A DNA stretch of 64,000 bases from Diphasiastrum complanatum (lineage: Eukaryota; Streptophyta; Lycopodiopsida; Lycopodiales; Lycopodiaceae), in assembly GCA_029204225.1 (NCBI GenBank), contig CM055107.1:11727068-11791067 (forward strand). Direction: 5' to 3'. Position 1 is the stretch's first letter, and the number at the start of each line of letters is the position of its first letter. Made by a program: the position numbers and the translations under genes. Shown piece after piece: positions 12,105 to 26,745 of this stretch. Under the pieces are notes generated by a model. It made no database searches, had not been told where the DNA came from, and saw only the letters and a list, made by a program, of their open reading frames with translations.

Positions 12105-12785
12105 GCTTTATGATTAGCACAATAACCTGATTCTAGATTGATTAGCAAGATCTAGTACAAAAGTTATGGCTTAACCACAATCTAGCATGCTAAGCATCAG
12201 AATATGATAGCAATGAATCATAAATGAGCAAAAGTACAAGATAACAGTGTATTAGCATTAGCCTCAACACGAGTTAGAGAGATAACAAGCAAAAATTGTG
12301 TGGATCAAAAATGGCATGAGATAGCTACAAAGCTTTGGTTCTTCATAAAAAATTATGAGGAGAGCTACACATATTTATGGAGTTTGAGGTAGCTTGAGGT
12401 AAAACTACATCCATCCATCATTTAATGACATCTAATGTGAAAACTAGAGTCTATGTGACATTTGTCACTTCTCATGCATGAATCTCTACCAACTTTTTCC
12501 AAGTGTCCTAGTTCTAATAACTAGAAATGTACAAATCATCATGCATGTGTCCATTACACTTTGTGCATGCCTTGCATGTCACGAGTTTCTACTAGCATAA
12601 TTTTGCTAATTCTACATCTACGAACTATATGCAAGTTGTACTCATCAATCTAGATATGACATATCCATGTAGCTCAAGTTCTATCTAGGCCAAACTTGGC
12701 ATTTTGCATTTATGAACAACATACTTTCATGGTACAATATTTGTAGCAAGCCTAAAGTCAAGATGAATTATTTTTCCATTTCAAT
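12045..12785. other. non-coding insertion in element D gag
   Basis: Compared with the gag of element F, the basic region before the zinc knuckle is split here by about 740 bp of AT-rich sequence with no open frame. No terminal repeats or clear target duplication could be found, so its class is unknown. Confidence 0.5.
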
Positions 12786-12839
12786 AGAAGCAATCAAAGC
12801 AAGACCAGAAACCAACACAACACAAAGAACAGTCACATC

Positions 12840-14340
12840 CACAGACAAAGAAGAAGCTGTTCTGCAGATACTACAAGAGAAATAACCACGAGATTCAAGA
12901 CTACTAGATACTACAAGCAAAGAACAACAACAAGGGACAGTCGAATCAAGTGGCCAATGCAGCTACAGAAGTTCCGAAGCCCATTCAAGATGCGGATCAT
13001 GATGCCTTCATGGTCAGCCATCAAGGAGCATCCAACGACAGTTCTTGGTTCCTAGATTCCGGTGCCACTCAGCATATGACCAGTCTCATTGGCTGTTTCG
13101 AGTCCTATACATCCTACACTACCAACAAATATGTTCACCTTGGTGATAATAGCACACAAGCTATTAAAAGTGAAGGTGCTGTGAGATTAAGCTTTGCAAA
13201 TGATCAATCTAAGCTACTTTCTAAAGTCCTATATATACCCAATTTATCTACAAATCTCCTCTCTGTAAGCAAAATCACAGATCTAGGACATAAAGTAGAA
13301 TTCGAATGTGATCAGTACAAAGTAGTTGATAGGACAGGCAAGATCCTAGCACTCGGAAAGAGGCATGGGTACTTGTATAGATTAAGTCATTGCTTTTCTG
13401 CCTCTAGTCAGACACTCAGTACTTCTATTCAAGCAAATAAAAGTTTTCTTTGGCATTATAGACTTGGTCACTTGAATCATGTTGTTGTACAACAAATGTC
13501 TAAACATTTTATTGTTCTTGATCTAGACTATCCTAATAATAAACTCGAGTTACCTGTCTGTCAAGACTGTTTAGTTGGTAAAAAGACTAGGAAACCATTT
13601 AGATCAAGCCATCAGCATACTGCTAGAGGATTGTTAGATGTTGTGCATCTAGACATTTGTGGCCCGATAAAAAATCCTTCTCTGAAGGATGCAAAGAATT
13701 TTATAACTTTTATCGATGAATTCTACAGAAGGACTATGGTGTACCTTATCAAGAAGAAACTAGAAGCTTTTAATTGCTTCAGAATCTTCAAGGAGCATGC
13801 AAAAAAAGAAACTGGAAGGATGATCAAGGCTTTGAGGTCTGACAATGGTGGAGAGTACATCTCTATTGAATTTAAGGAGTATTGCCAGAGCCAAGGCATT
13901 GAGTAGCAATTCATCACTCCTCATAGTCCTCAGTATAATGGAGGAAGAACCATGAGTCTGGTTGAATCATATAAATGTATGTTGGCGCATGCATCACTGC
14001 CCAAGAGCTTCTGGGCTGAAGCTGTCTCCGCTACAACTTATGTCCAGAACAGATGTTCAACCAAAGCCCTCTCAGGCAAAACACCCATGAGGTGTGGACA
14101 GGCTCTAAGCCTTCTGTGAAGAACCTACGAGTGTTTGGATGTGTCACCTACGTGCAGATCCTGAAAGACCCAAGGAAAAAATTTGACTTCCAAGGTCTCA
14201 AAACCATCCTGATTGGGTATACTTCATCTGATAACTCATACAAGCTATATGATCCCGATATGTAGCAAATCTTGTACAGCCGGGATACTCGAAGATCAGT
14301 TCGTCGACATTAAAGACAAAGATATTGCTCTAGGAGAACC
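12840..14340 (+). pseudogene. copia zinc knuckle, protease and integrase (element D)
   Basis: The gag zinc knuckle at about 12855-12900 is damaged: it reads 'CRYYKRNNHEIQDY', with two of its cysteines lost. An open frame from 12950 to 13906 carries the protease motif 'DSGATQHM', the integrase HHCC zinc domain ('LWHYRLGHL' ... 'VCQDCLVGK') and the first two catalytic aspartates of integrase ('VHLDICGP' and 'RSDNGGEY'). A TAG follows at 13904-13906. In the continuing frame the third acidic residue is lost: the usual NG..E block reads 'NGGRTM'. The segment 14053-14265 holds the integrase C-terminal 'VFGCVTYVQ' region. Confidence 0.88.
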
Positions 14341-16110
14341 TTTATCACCTGCCATTGACGCGACTATCTGAGCTTCAAGCTCAAGCATGTCCATTGTCGA
14401 TCCACTATTTGACAACGAATCAGACAAAGACGTTGTTGTTACCCAACAACAAGTCCCAAGAGTGGTTCATCAAGCGATTCCTCCCAGAAGATCAATCCGA
14501 GTGTGCACACAGCCCATTGAGATATACTCCTAAGTCTGCATGTCTCTTGATACAAGAACTGACAACAGTCAAAGAGACACTTAGCCAACTAGACTCGGAT
14601 CTCTGGATAGAAGCCATGGACAGAGAGTATTGCTCTCTAATCAAGAACCAGACGTGGTCATTAGTCGAAGCTCCTACTGGTTGCAATATCATTGATTGTA
14701 AATGGATTTTTAAGATCAAGTACAATGCCAATGGAGCAATTGATCAAAGGAAGGCAAGACTGGTAGCACGAGGATTCACTCATATCCCCAACGTTGACTG
14801 CAGTGAGACAAGCATTCATCGATCCGAGCCCTCCTATCATATGCTACAGTTGTCGACCTTGAGGTGCATCAACTTGATGTGCAAACAACTTATTTGAACG
14901 GAGTTATACAAGAAGACATCTATATGATCTAGGATATGTTTTGGAAGGTATGAAAAATCATGTCTGTAAACTCCATAAGGCACTTTATGGCTTGCAACAG
15001 TCTGCCAAAGCTTGGTTTCAGAGGATCAACACATTCCTCATCCAACAAGGTTTCCAACCAAGCACTATTGATTGCAACTTCTATTCCAAGTCAGTGCATG
15101 AATCCTTCATTATCATCACCTTATACGTGGATCATACGTTGCTTTTTAGCAACAATATCAATCTGGTTAAGGACTCTAAACAGATGTTGTTTTCTGAGTT
15201 CGACATGACTGATCTGGACGAAGCTCCTTCTGTTTGGGCATTCAAATCCATAGAGACAAAGCGAGACGACTGATTTATATCACTCAACAAAGGTATCTTC
15301 ACAATGTTCTTGACAGATATAATCTGATGGACTATAAGTTAGCTCACTCACCGATGGATCCAGGCCTGCATTTGTCGAAGGACCAATGTCTCCAGACCAA
15401 GCACGAAGAGGAGCAGATGAGAGAGTATCCTTATCGATCAATACTTGGATCTCTTATGTATGCAATGGTCTGTACAAGACATGACATCTCTTTTGTAGTG
15501 AGCTCACTCAGCAATATATGGCTAATCCTGGCATTACCCATTGGAAGGATCTCATAAGAGTCATGAGGTATATTCGAGCTACCATGGACTAGTGCATCTG
15601 CTATGGAGAAGTCAGCAATGACAATCTTGATCAACTTAGTGGATATTCTAATGCAAGCTGGGGAGGAGATGTAGACAGTCATAAGTCCACATCTGGATTT
15701 ACATTCTTCTTCGACGGCGATCCTATCGCATGGAACAATCATAAGAAAACCTCTATCGCTCTTTCGTCTACAGAAGCAGAATACATAGCTGTTTCTCAAT
15801 CTATCAAAGAAGTATTTTGGCTGAGAAATGTATTGTCAGACATTACTTTGAATCAATACAGCTCGACAATCATATTCTATGATAATCAGAGTGCTATTGC
15901 CTTATCGACCAACCCTAGATTTCACTCTAGGAGTAACCACATTGAAATCTGATATCACTACATCAAGGGCAAGGTTCTCAACAAAGAGGTAAGCTTAATG
16001 TAATGTAGAAACGCAGGACATGGTTGTAGATATATTTACGAAGGCATTAAGTGTTAATGCACACAACAAGTTTTGTGCATTGCTTGGTCTGAAGATCAAG
16101 GCATTCACGG
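14341..16110 (+). pseudogene. copia reverse transcriptase and RNase H (element D)
   Basis: RT begins with 'LWIEAMDREYCSLIKNQTW' and 'CKWIFKIKYNANG' and continues to 'KARLVARGFT'. The next part is frameshifted. 'VCKLHKALYGLQQSAKAWFQR' follows at about 14955. The active-site block is altered to 'LYVDHTLL' (the second Asp of YVDD is His). RNase H covers about 15480-16000 with 'STEAEYIAVSQ', 'NQSAIALSTNPRFHSRS' and 'HIEI'. Several stops and frame changes make this a dead copy, but domain order is complete. Confidence 0.85.
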
Positions 16111-16128
16111 ATCCAGATTAAGGGGGGG

Positions 16129-17203
16129 TGTTGGATTTAATGTCCTTTACTCTCCTAAATCCTATGTTAATCTGCCTCCATTCATGATGTTGTATTTTTA
16201 CTTGTGTTGTCGCATAGTCTGCATATTTACACATAAAATAAGATGGGCGAGAAACGCGACTGTCTGTATTTTCACTTGAAGATTCCCACAGGCAAAAAAT
16301 GCGAAAAACGTGACAGTATGTTTTTACATGCATTTTATGACAGGTGAAAAATGCAACACTACAAATGCCAAAAGTGCCCTTATAGAAAAGCGAAGGTACC
16401 TTACAAATGATTTTCTAAGGCATTGCGCGGAGTGTCGCAATTTTCACATTTTCGCTAGCGTGAATTTTAGCAAAGCCTGACGTTGCAACCTCCCCACGCT
16501 CATTCTGTGCACTGTGCAATCAGATTTGACAACGACAACAGCCACCCATCATCTCCCACAGACAACACAACTACTTTTTGTAATTTCTTCATCTGCACAC
16601 CTATAAAACTTATGTATATATATTGGATATTGTCTCAGTATACACACAAAATAGAAGATAGAACAAAACGTCGCTTGTAATCAAAGATAGACATTGTAGA
16701 TGCTTTTGCGCACTGATTCTTTCTTCTAGATGGATTGTTAGTAATAAGTTCATCACCTTTACAGATCGTGATTAGTATTGACTTGTATATTTCATTATAC
16801 TTAATCTAATTACAGCTCTGTTTGTTCTGCGTTCAGATTTGTGTCAATATTGCAATGCTTTTCTATGTTTTGTCTGGCTTTTCAATTGCTTAGTCTAGTT
16901 GTCTAGCTGTTCGCGACTGATTATTAGTCTAGCTCTTCGCGAGTAATTCTCGACTAATAATTTGTCTAGCTGTTCGCAACAAATTGTCTGTCTGATGTTT
17001 TGATGCTTAATGTTTGGCTACATAATCAGATCAAACATGATTTCTATCACTAATGTTTTGTTTGAGATTGATAGGCATAGTCATGCATGAGGAAAGAGGG
17101 AGATAGCTTATTCTGCTGCGCACGAACAAAGTTTCATTCGAGTTCGCTTCTTTTTGTGTTCGTTTCATTTCGAGTTATCTTTCTTTCACCCTTCTTTCCA
17201 ACA
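16129..17203 (+). repeat. copia LTR flanked by PPT and primer site (element D)
   Basis: The LTR starts TGTTGGATTTAATG at 16129, just after the purine tract AAGGGGGGG (about 16120-16128). It ends TTCCAACA at 17203, just before TGGTATCAGA, giving 1075 bp. Subrepeats with a CGAC/TGAC core lie at 16257-16365. It is related to the LTRs of element F. Being both preceded by a PPT and followed by a primer site, it looks like an LTR shared by two tandem elements. Confidence 0.75.
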
Positions 17204-17520
17204 TGGTATCAGATTAGGCAACGTGACCCATGCCCCACTTTGAGGGGGAGTGTTGGAATGGCAAAGTGGAGCCATAGCCCACACTCAAAGAAATCCCGTA
17301 AGTAGAAGTGAGACTTTGTTCAAAGTGGATTTAAGTGGTAAATGTCTAAGTGTTTAATGTCCCCTGGTATCAGCCCCTTTGCGGGTAAGTGGGAGCACTT
17401 GGACGACGTGGGCGGCTAGGCATCCGGGTATGGGATCCCGGAGCACGGCTCATGGAAGGGGCAAAAGGCTCCATGATTTTGGTACAACCTCTGAACTAGA
17501 GAGGTTAAGTTGTATCTGTT
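17204..17520 (+). other. primer site followed by PPT-like tract and LTR-like start
   Basis: TGGTATCAGA at 17204 is a tRNA-iMet primer site. Only about 35 bp later comes TTTGAGGGGGAG, then TGTTGGAATGG at about 17252, the arrangement expected of a 3' purine tract and LTR start. A second TGGTATCAG is at about 17366. From 17366 the sequence shares blocks with 11200-11290. No coding sequence is present. Confidence 0.4.
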
Positions 17521-20470
<2,950 letters not shown>

Positions 20471-20479
20471 AAGCACATC

Positions 20480-21840
20480 AAAGAATTTGATATAATGATT
20501 TTTGGTAATAGATTAAAAAATGTTGCACATTAATTGATGTTAATATTTTTGGGCTCATATGCTAGAACACCATCATCTTGTTTCAAAACAGCCTTCAATC
20601 ATTTTTCATATACATTTGTATAAATATTCTCTAAGCACTCACTTAAGTTTCAAGAATGAAAAGTATTTGGGACAATGGTCAAATAAAAAGCATAACTTTG
20701 ATACTAAATCCCTCTTTTCATCTTGAAGGGAATTCTATATAAATTTCTTTGTAAATCCTTGATATGATGGTATTTTTCTGAAGTCAATTTTGACCAAATT
20801 TTCTTTTAGCTCTAAGTAGCTCATCAAACAAGTAGTCCACTTTTCATGAATAAAAACTTCTTGTTATGGTTGTCTAATGTGTCTTATTCCCTATAATCAA
20901 TGCACCTATTGAATGTTTCATCATTTTTCCTTACCAAAATTACCATAGCTACACATGGAGAATATTGGCCATGTGTCACAATTTTCTTTCGCAAGAGTTC
21001 TTCAATTTGCTTTGTCGCCTTTGTCCCTTCCAGCTTAGAAATTTTATATGGAGCACCAACAATTGGCTTGGTGCTCTAGATTAAAGTTCTTTCACATCTT
21101 TGTCAAGTGGGGGACCATTTAATAATTCTACAAACATAGACTTAAATTGCAATGATAAAGTGTTGCAATTGAGTATCCTTGACTTTTATTTTGGATAAGG
21201 TCACTAGATTCAATTTCATGTATGACATCTTTGTCTAGTGTGAGATCCTATGATCATCATACAAAAATAGGACTCAAATTGAAACAAAAAACTTGTTGCA
21301 AATGAGTATCATTGACTTTTGTTTGGATAAGATCTCCAAATCTACTTGATCTTGATGGATTTTGGCTATTTGGTGATGCCAATTTGATGTGCTCAATAGG
21401 GTTTACCTACAGGAGAATATTAGCTCCATGTTTATCTGACTTCTCCTTGATGAACATTAAATCATATTTGTTTACCTAATTTAATGCAGCCATGGTATTT
21501 TTTATTGTTATTGTGGAACACAAATCCATTTTGTTTAATATGATGCTCAGTTCTACTAGTTTCCCTCTTCTAATTGCACATAGAAATAAAATCTATAGGT
21601 GCTAAATCAAACACAAATAGGCCAATTGACATTGATTCACTATTATCAACATGAATGCTAACATCCTCAAAATACAATTTGCTAAAAAGTTTGTCACTAC
21701 TTCACCTTATGATATTTCAACAATTGTTTTAAATTTATATTTTCATTATTTATAGAACTATGGGTGCTATCACTATTTATGAGAATAAAGGTTGTCCTAC
21801 CATTTATTTTTCCTAAAACCTAAGAGTGTTCATACCATTG
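20480..21840 (-). pseudogene. Ty3/gypsy pol relic (protease, RT, RNase H)
   Basis: Read on the minus strand. Near 21820-21740 is a protease-like block 'INGRTTFILINSDSTHSSI', corresponding to the gypsy 'LIDSGSTHSFI' active site with both key positions altered. At about 21040-20790 come RT blocks 'QIEELLRKKIV', 'AMVILVRKNDETFNRCIDYRE' and a degenerate DELL. At about 20770-20690 is 'KIDFRKIPSYQ', the SKIDLRSGYHQ motif. At about 20610-20550 is 'AVLKQDDGVLAYEPKNI', matching the RNase H start. Many stops and indels show an old, dead copy. Family is clear from motif order; the limits are approximate. Confidence 0.7.
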
Positions 21841-22944
21841 GAGCCACTAAAAGATTCACTTGAATGCATGTGAATTGGGTTCTCAAGGTTATCTCCTCCC
21901 AATTTATTTATTGAGTATTTTCTTGTGGGACGTCTTATCATTTGTCTTTAATTTGTGATCAAGTCACTACTTGTGTGCACATTGACATCCTTTTTTTGCT
22001 TATTTCCATTAAGTTCATGAAACTTCTGTAAAGTTCATCCCAGGTTTATCAACAATATTAATTTCAAGAGATTTAAAGGTCAATGCCTTGGTAGCTAGTA
22101 TTTTGGATAGTTTATCCAAGCACTTGGGGTACAAAAGTTGTGTAATTGTAAGAAAATTGTGATACTCCAATTCCAAAAACAAAAAAAAATGGTAACCAGT
22201 TCCTAGGAACTTCCTTTTAAGTTGTCAAGGATTTATTTCCTCCCTATGCACTTTGGCTTAAAAAACATGGCCAATTGCATTGGTTCATCCATTGACCCCA
22301 GCTTTTAGGATTTCTACATAGAAGCTATCTAGATAGCCTAGTGGATTCTATTTTTTTTCTTCTATATGTACAATATCATGAATTTGATCTAAATAAGAAA
22401 GGATTCACTAAAGTTGTTGAAGCTCATGATCTTTGTTCTTGATTGCACTTCCTCTTGGATAAATTATATAATTCTCTTGAAGAAATTAAATTTTAGCAAC
22501 AAAAAATTGTATAGGTCTTGGATAGGAAAATTGTGTAGATATACTGAAACTATGAAATTGTGAGAAAATGTTAAATACAAAGGGCTTCTTATTTTTTTTA
22601 AAGAATTATTTCGTGCATCTTAATCAAATATAAAACCTAATCACTACTTATAATGTAGCATAGATTGGTTGGCTATGACACGTGTCATTAGTGACATTGA
22701 TGATGAACATGTGTAAGTTAGCATTGGCTCCACTCTACCAATTTAAACTGGTGATATATGCCTGGGGTCCTTAATGATCTTGTTGGTAGATTCTCTACCA
22801 ATATTAGGATTAACCAAAGGAATATTCATGAGGCCGGTTGATATAAGTTTTTTTGATATTCTTAAAGTAACCATACTTGTAAGTTAATGACCCAACCATG
22901 GCATCTTGTTGTGTAAGACCATGAGTTGACAAAAAATTAGTTAG
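21841..22944. other. non-coding, no gene seen
   Basis: AT-rich sequence upstream (on the minus strand) of the gypsy protease block, where gag would be expected. No gag or zinc-knuckle motif could be read. Confidence 0.45.
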
Positions 22945-23575
22945 TGTGAAGAATTGCCAAAAATTGGCAAATCTAGCTTGATCAAAAACCATGAAGAATA
23001 GTGTAAATTTTGTACATAGTTGGGTTTCACGCAAGTATGGCCAAAATGCCACATGGCAACCCACTCCTAATGTAGGTCAGGTCAAGTCAAGAGAGTTGGT
23101 CATGTCTATTTGGTGGTCATCCCTACTTTATAGGACCTACACCTAAGTTTAAGGTGAAAATTTGACCAACTAGCTACCTACCAAGCGTAAGTCTAGGATC
23201 TAGGCTAGGGTTTCATTTTAGGGCAAGAAGAGTGAGTTAACTTCCTTATTACATGCTGGAAATCCACCTGAATTCAAGAAGGAAGTCGAATTTGCTATGT
23301 ATTACAAGCTCTCATAGTGAGAAGATAGAAAATTTTTGGAGCTCATTGACAATCTCAAGCTAGTTCACTATGTACATTGAGTATTTGTGATCCAAATGAA
23401 ACCAAATCAATTTCTACTTGTTTCTCAGGTTGAAGGCCGTACTACAGCCTATAGTACACATGTGTGGGCTCATATTTCAATGTTGGTCAAGTCTTTTGAT
23501 TGTTAATGCTTGTTGTTTGTCAAATTGCCAATCTAGATCAACATTTTTGTGTCTAGTTTTTTGATAGATTGTTAA
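22945..23575 (+). repeat. LTR copy (relative of 8137-8753)
   Basis: It starts TGTGAAGAATTGCC at 22945 and aligns along about 600 bp with the reverse complement of 8137-8753. It lacks a purine tract upstream and no primer site was recognised downstream, so it may be a solo LTR. The plus-strand ORF around 23594-23839 lies just outside and has no recognisable content. Confidence 0.65.
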
Positions 23576-23789
23576 GCAAGCATCCAATCACTCTTGTGGA
23601 TCTTTTGTAGATCCATTTATGGTCCATTGAGAGGGCAAGCTAGAATCTTGACTTTGGTGAGGAGATTTGATCCCAAACTTGGTAGGGGTCCAAATCCGTA
23701 CTTTCCACATGTGTGGGCACCTCTGAACCTGCATTTAATTCATGGTATTCATTTGATCCAAATAAATTCCAACTTTGTGAGGGTCCCCA

Positions 23790-24141
23790 GAATTGGACAA
23801 CAACATACCTCTCTGTTGAGAACCTTACTCTTGACATAGTCATATCGAATCTCAATGTGCTTACTCCTAGAGTGAAATCTAGGGTTGACTGATAAGGCAA
23901 TAGCACTCTGATTATCACAAAATATAACTGTCAGAGTGTATTGGTTCAGACTAATGTTTGATAATAAATTTCTCAACCAAATTGTTTCTTTAATAGCTTG
24001 AGAAGCAGCAATATACTCTACTTTTGTGGAGGATAGAGCAATAAAGGTTTGCTTATGACTATTCTAAGAGCTAGCGCTGAAGAAGAGTATAAATCTAGAT
24101 GTAGATTTACGAGTGTCTACATCTCCTTCCCAACTCGCACT
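23790..24141 (-). pseudogene. copia RNase H relic, left part
   Basis: On the minus strand from 24141: 'SWEGDVDTRKSTSRF', 'ALSSTKVEYIAASQAIKETIWLR', 'CDNQSAIALSVNPRFHSRS' and 'HIEIRYDYVKSKVLNREV'. This is a typical copia RNase H close to elements D and F. It is interrupted at 24142 by the LTR element 24142-26478, beyond which the same domain continues at 26479-26745. Confidence 0.8.
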
Positions 24142-24651
24142 TGTCATGTACTACTAGTACATTAGTGCTTATCAATGCATCAGAATATCCATTGTAAGCT
24201 TTGTAGGCCCAAAAGGAGCTATTAGCCTTAAGAACAAGGTGGGTCCCTCATTAGGCCCTCCAAAGTAATTAATAAGGATAATAGGCCAACAAGGGCCCAA
24301 TGTAGTTTAAATAATACTTAACAAGGGCTAACTATCCCTCAAGAGAGTTAAGTTAAGTTAAGTAAGAGCATTGTCTATAATCTTTTGGCTCATTTGCAAG
24401 AGAGAGCTTCTAGCTTTCTTGTGAATGCAAGCCATAGGAATTTCCTTTGTTAGGTCTCATGTGCCTTATCTACATGAATCCATGCTCATTTACATTGCTT
24501 TGTACTCTTCATTTCATTTCTATTGTGATTCTATGGAGATCCTTGTGTTTCTAGCTTTCTATGGATATGCTATCTTGAATGCTTTGTACTTTTCTTGCTC
24601 TTAGCTTTACTTCCATAGTAATTGCTATTTGCTTAGATTTGGTACATGACA
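24142..24651 (+). repeat. 5' LTR of element I
   Basis: 510 bp, TGTCATGTAC to GGTACATGACA. The outermost bases form a short palindromic region with TACTACTAGTACA near the start. It is followed by the primer site at 24657. Confidence 0.9.
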
Positions 24652-24821
24652 TTTCTTGGTATTAGAGCATAGATCCTTGATTCATGATGATTCTATGTGA
24701 ATTTCATTAGATCTGATAATTTTATTGTTTTTGTTGCTTTTTTTTTTGCTAATTTCTAATTTTAAAATTTCCAAGTCTGCTCAAAGCAATTTTTGACATT
24801 CAATTTTGTTTTTCATTTGAT

Positions 24822-25591
24822 TTGAACCAAGGTAAGACAATTCTAAATGTGAGCACAATGTCAATGCAAGGACACCAAAAATCAACTGAGGACAACGAAC
24901 ATGATGCAATGGATTATGAGGACCATATTTTTGTTTTCAATATTGATTTTCAATTGAGCAGTACAAAGGCCAGTTTAGACAATGAAGTTGTCAATGAGGC
25001 AAATCACTCATTCTTCCTTGAGATCACAACAAATGTTGCATCACGTTCAACTAGAAGACTTGTCTAAGACTTCTTGCAAAATAGAGGTAATAGACAAGGA
25101 TAAAACTGATCTATATGAATGTTTCACGTCTAGTATAGAGTGTACAATGGAATGTGATGAAACTTGTAATATACAAGCTGGAAATTGTCCTATCTATGAG
25201 ATGGGACAAACAATCCAAGGTCCATTATATCAAAGTTTCCAATTTGTGGTTCAAAATATTGGAAATATCAATATTTTTTAACATGATGACTATGAAAGAT
25301 TTTTCGTAGAGACTTTGAGTAAAAGAGATATCATCCGTCTTTGCAAGCATCTCATTCACTCAATATTTTTGGAAATAAATGTCCAATCAGAATATCAATT
25401 GTTATTTCCAATGATGATCAATTAAAGCATATTAGTCCCTAAATTGGGAATTGATCATGACAATGATTTTTCCATATGGGATCTTAATACTTCAAATTCA
25501 AGATTAATGGTTATCATCGAAGCATTTGGATTGAGCAACAAAGTGACTATCAACATGACAAAATCTTCAGACCAGCACAGCCAGATGCAAT
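24822..25591 (+). pseudogene. unrecognised ORF carried inside element I
   Basis: A coding-like frame spans most of the interior. From an ATG near 24858 (an in-frame TTG lies at 24822) it reads an acidic segment ('STEDNEHDAMDYEDHIFVF') to a stop at 25065. A shifted frame then continues with 'KTSCKIEVIDKDKTDLYECF' and a Cys-rich part ('CTMECDETCNIQAGNC') to a TAA at 25279. The same frame runs on ('ERFFVETLSKRDIIRLCKHL', 'SIWDLNTSNSRLMVIIEAF') to about 25591 with one more stop. So roughly 255 codons are damaged by one frameshift and two stops. It shows no zinc knuckle, DSG or RT motif. It may be a captured host sequence or a very divergent gag. Confidence 0.4.
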
Positions 25592-25725
25592 GCTAAAATA
25601 TGATCCTAAAGGAATTGGATAGATCATCCGATTTATTACGATGTCGAAGAAGAAGACAAACGAGGATATTGCAATTTGATTGTCAAAAAAAGCAATATGG
25701 TATTTCATCCATCTCTTATTCGGCC

Positions 25726-25836
25726 ATCTTTTCTCCTTCATGGGAACGAGGAATTGAATCCTTGTTCCCATGAAGGAGAAAAGATACCAAAATGGATTCA
25801 ATTCGAAAGCTACCAAAATGGATTCAATTCGAAAGC
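25726..25836 (+). repeat. 22-bp perfect hairpin plus 26-bp direct repeat
   Basis: The arm 25726-25747 is perfectly complementary to 25764-25785, with a 16-base loop. Immediately after, a 26-bp unit is repeated exactly (25785-25810 and 25811-25836). The loop word GAATTGAATCC is the reverse complement of GGATTCAATTC inside the 26-bp unit, so a competing pairing is possible. Confidence 0.85.
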
Positions 25837-25968
25837 TTTGGATTTGTAATGAGACAATAATTTTGTGGATGACACATCCTCATCAATCTTGACTACTTAA
25901 CCAAGGCGATCCAGCTGATCAGACAAGCGTCTTCATTTTTTAGGACAAAAATGTTTAAGTAGGGGGAG

Positions 25969-26478
25969 TGTCATGTACTACTAGTACATTAGTGCTTATC
26001 AATGCATCAGAATATCCATTGTAAGCTTTGTAGGCCCAGAAGGAGCTATTAGCCTTAAGAACAAGGCGGTTCCGTCTTTAGGCCCTCCAAAGTAATTAAT
26101 AAGGATAATAGGCCAACAAGGGCCCAATGTAGTTTAAATAATACTTAACAAGGGCTAACTATCCCTCAAGATAGTTAAGTTAAGTTAAGTAAGAGCATTG
26201 TCTATAATCTTTTGGCTCATTTGCAAGTGAGAGCTTCTAGCTTCCTTGTGAATGCAAGCCATAGGGATTTCCTTTGTTAGGTCTCATGTGCCTTATCTAC
26301 ATGAATCCATGCTCATTTACATTGCTTTGTACTCTTCATCTCATTTCTATTGTGATTCTATGGAGATCCCTGTGTTTCTAGCTTTCTATGGATATGCTAT
26401 CTTGAATGCTTTGTACTCTTCTTGCTCTTAGCTTTACTTCCATAGTAATTGCTATTTGCTTAGATTTGGCACATGACA
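25969..26478 (+). repeat. 3' LTR of element I
   Basis: 510 bp, same length and ends as the 5' LTR, preceded by the purine tract AGGGGGAG at 25961-25968. Substitutions relative to the 5' LTR cluster slightly near 26068-26081. Confidence 0.9.
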
Positions 26479-26745
26479 GCACCTAAATACCCACTAAGTC
26501 GATGGAAATTGTCATTGTCGACTTCCCCATAGCAGATGCATAGGTCCGTTGTAGCTTGGATGTAACTCATGACTCAGATGAGAGCCTTCTAATGGATAAT
26601 GCCAAGATTAGCATAATTGGCTTAGTGATCTTTCTCTTTCTAGTTAAACCTCTATGGTCGCTTGCCTGAAGACAAATTGACTATTCTAACGATATGTTGC
26701 CCTTGTAGGTGGCAAGCCACGATTCGAAAACATGATTTCATCTTC
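26479..26745 (-). pseudogene. copia RNase H relic, right part
   Basis: Continuation of the relic at 23790-24141 beyond the inserted element. On the minus strand it reads an 'IIHWKALI'-type block, then 'CICYGEVDNDNFHRLSGY', which joins to 'SASWEGDVD' on the other side. Frame breaks are present. Beyond about 26745 the match is lost. Confidence 0.65.

Larger units (their letters stand above)
24142..26478 (+). mobile_element. complete non-autonomous LTR retrotransposon (element I)
   Basis: Two 510-bp LTRs (24142-24651 and 25969-26478), both TGTCATG...CATGACA, differ at about 13 positions by eye (near 2.5%). A primer site variant TGGTATTAGAGC is at 24657, and a purine tract AAGTAGGGGGAG ends at 25968. 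Flanks are GCACT on the left and GCACC on the right, a 5-bp target duplication with one change. It splits a copia RNase H relic. The 1317-bp interior has no protease, integrase or RT, so it must have moved using another element's proteins. Confidence 0.9.

Noticed and set aside
25550-25816. 88-codon minus-strand ORF
   Set aside because: It runs through the hairpin and direct repeat of element I and has no recognisable content.
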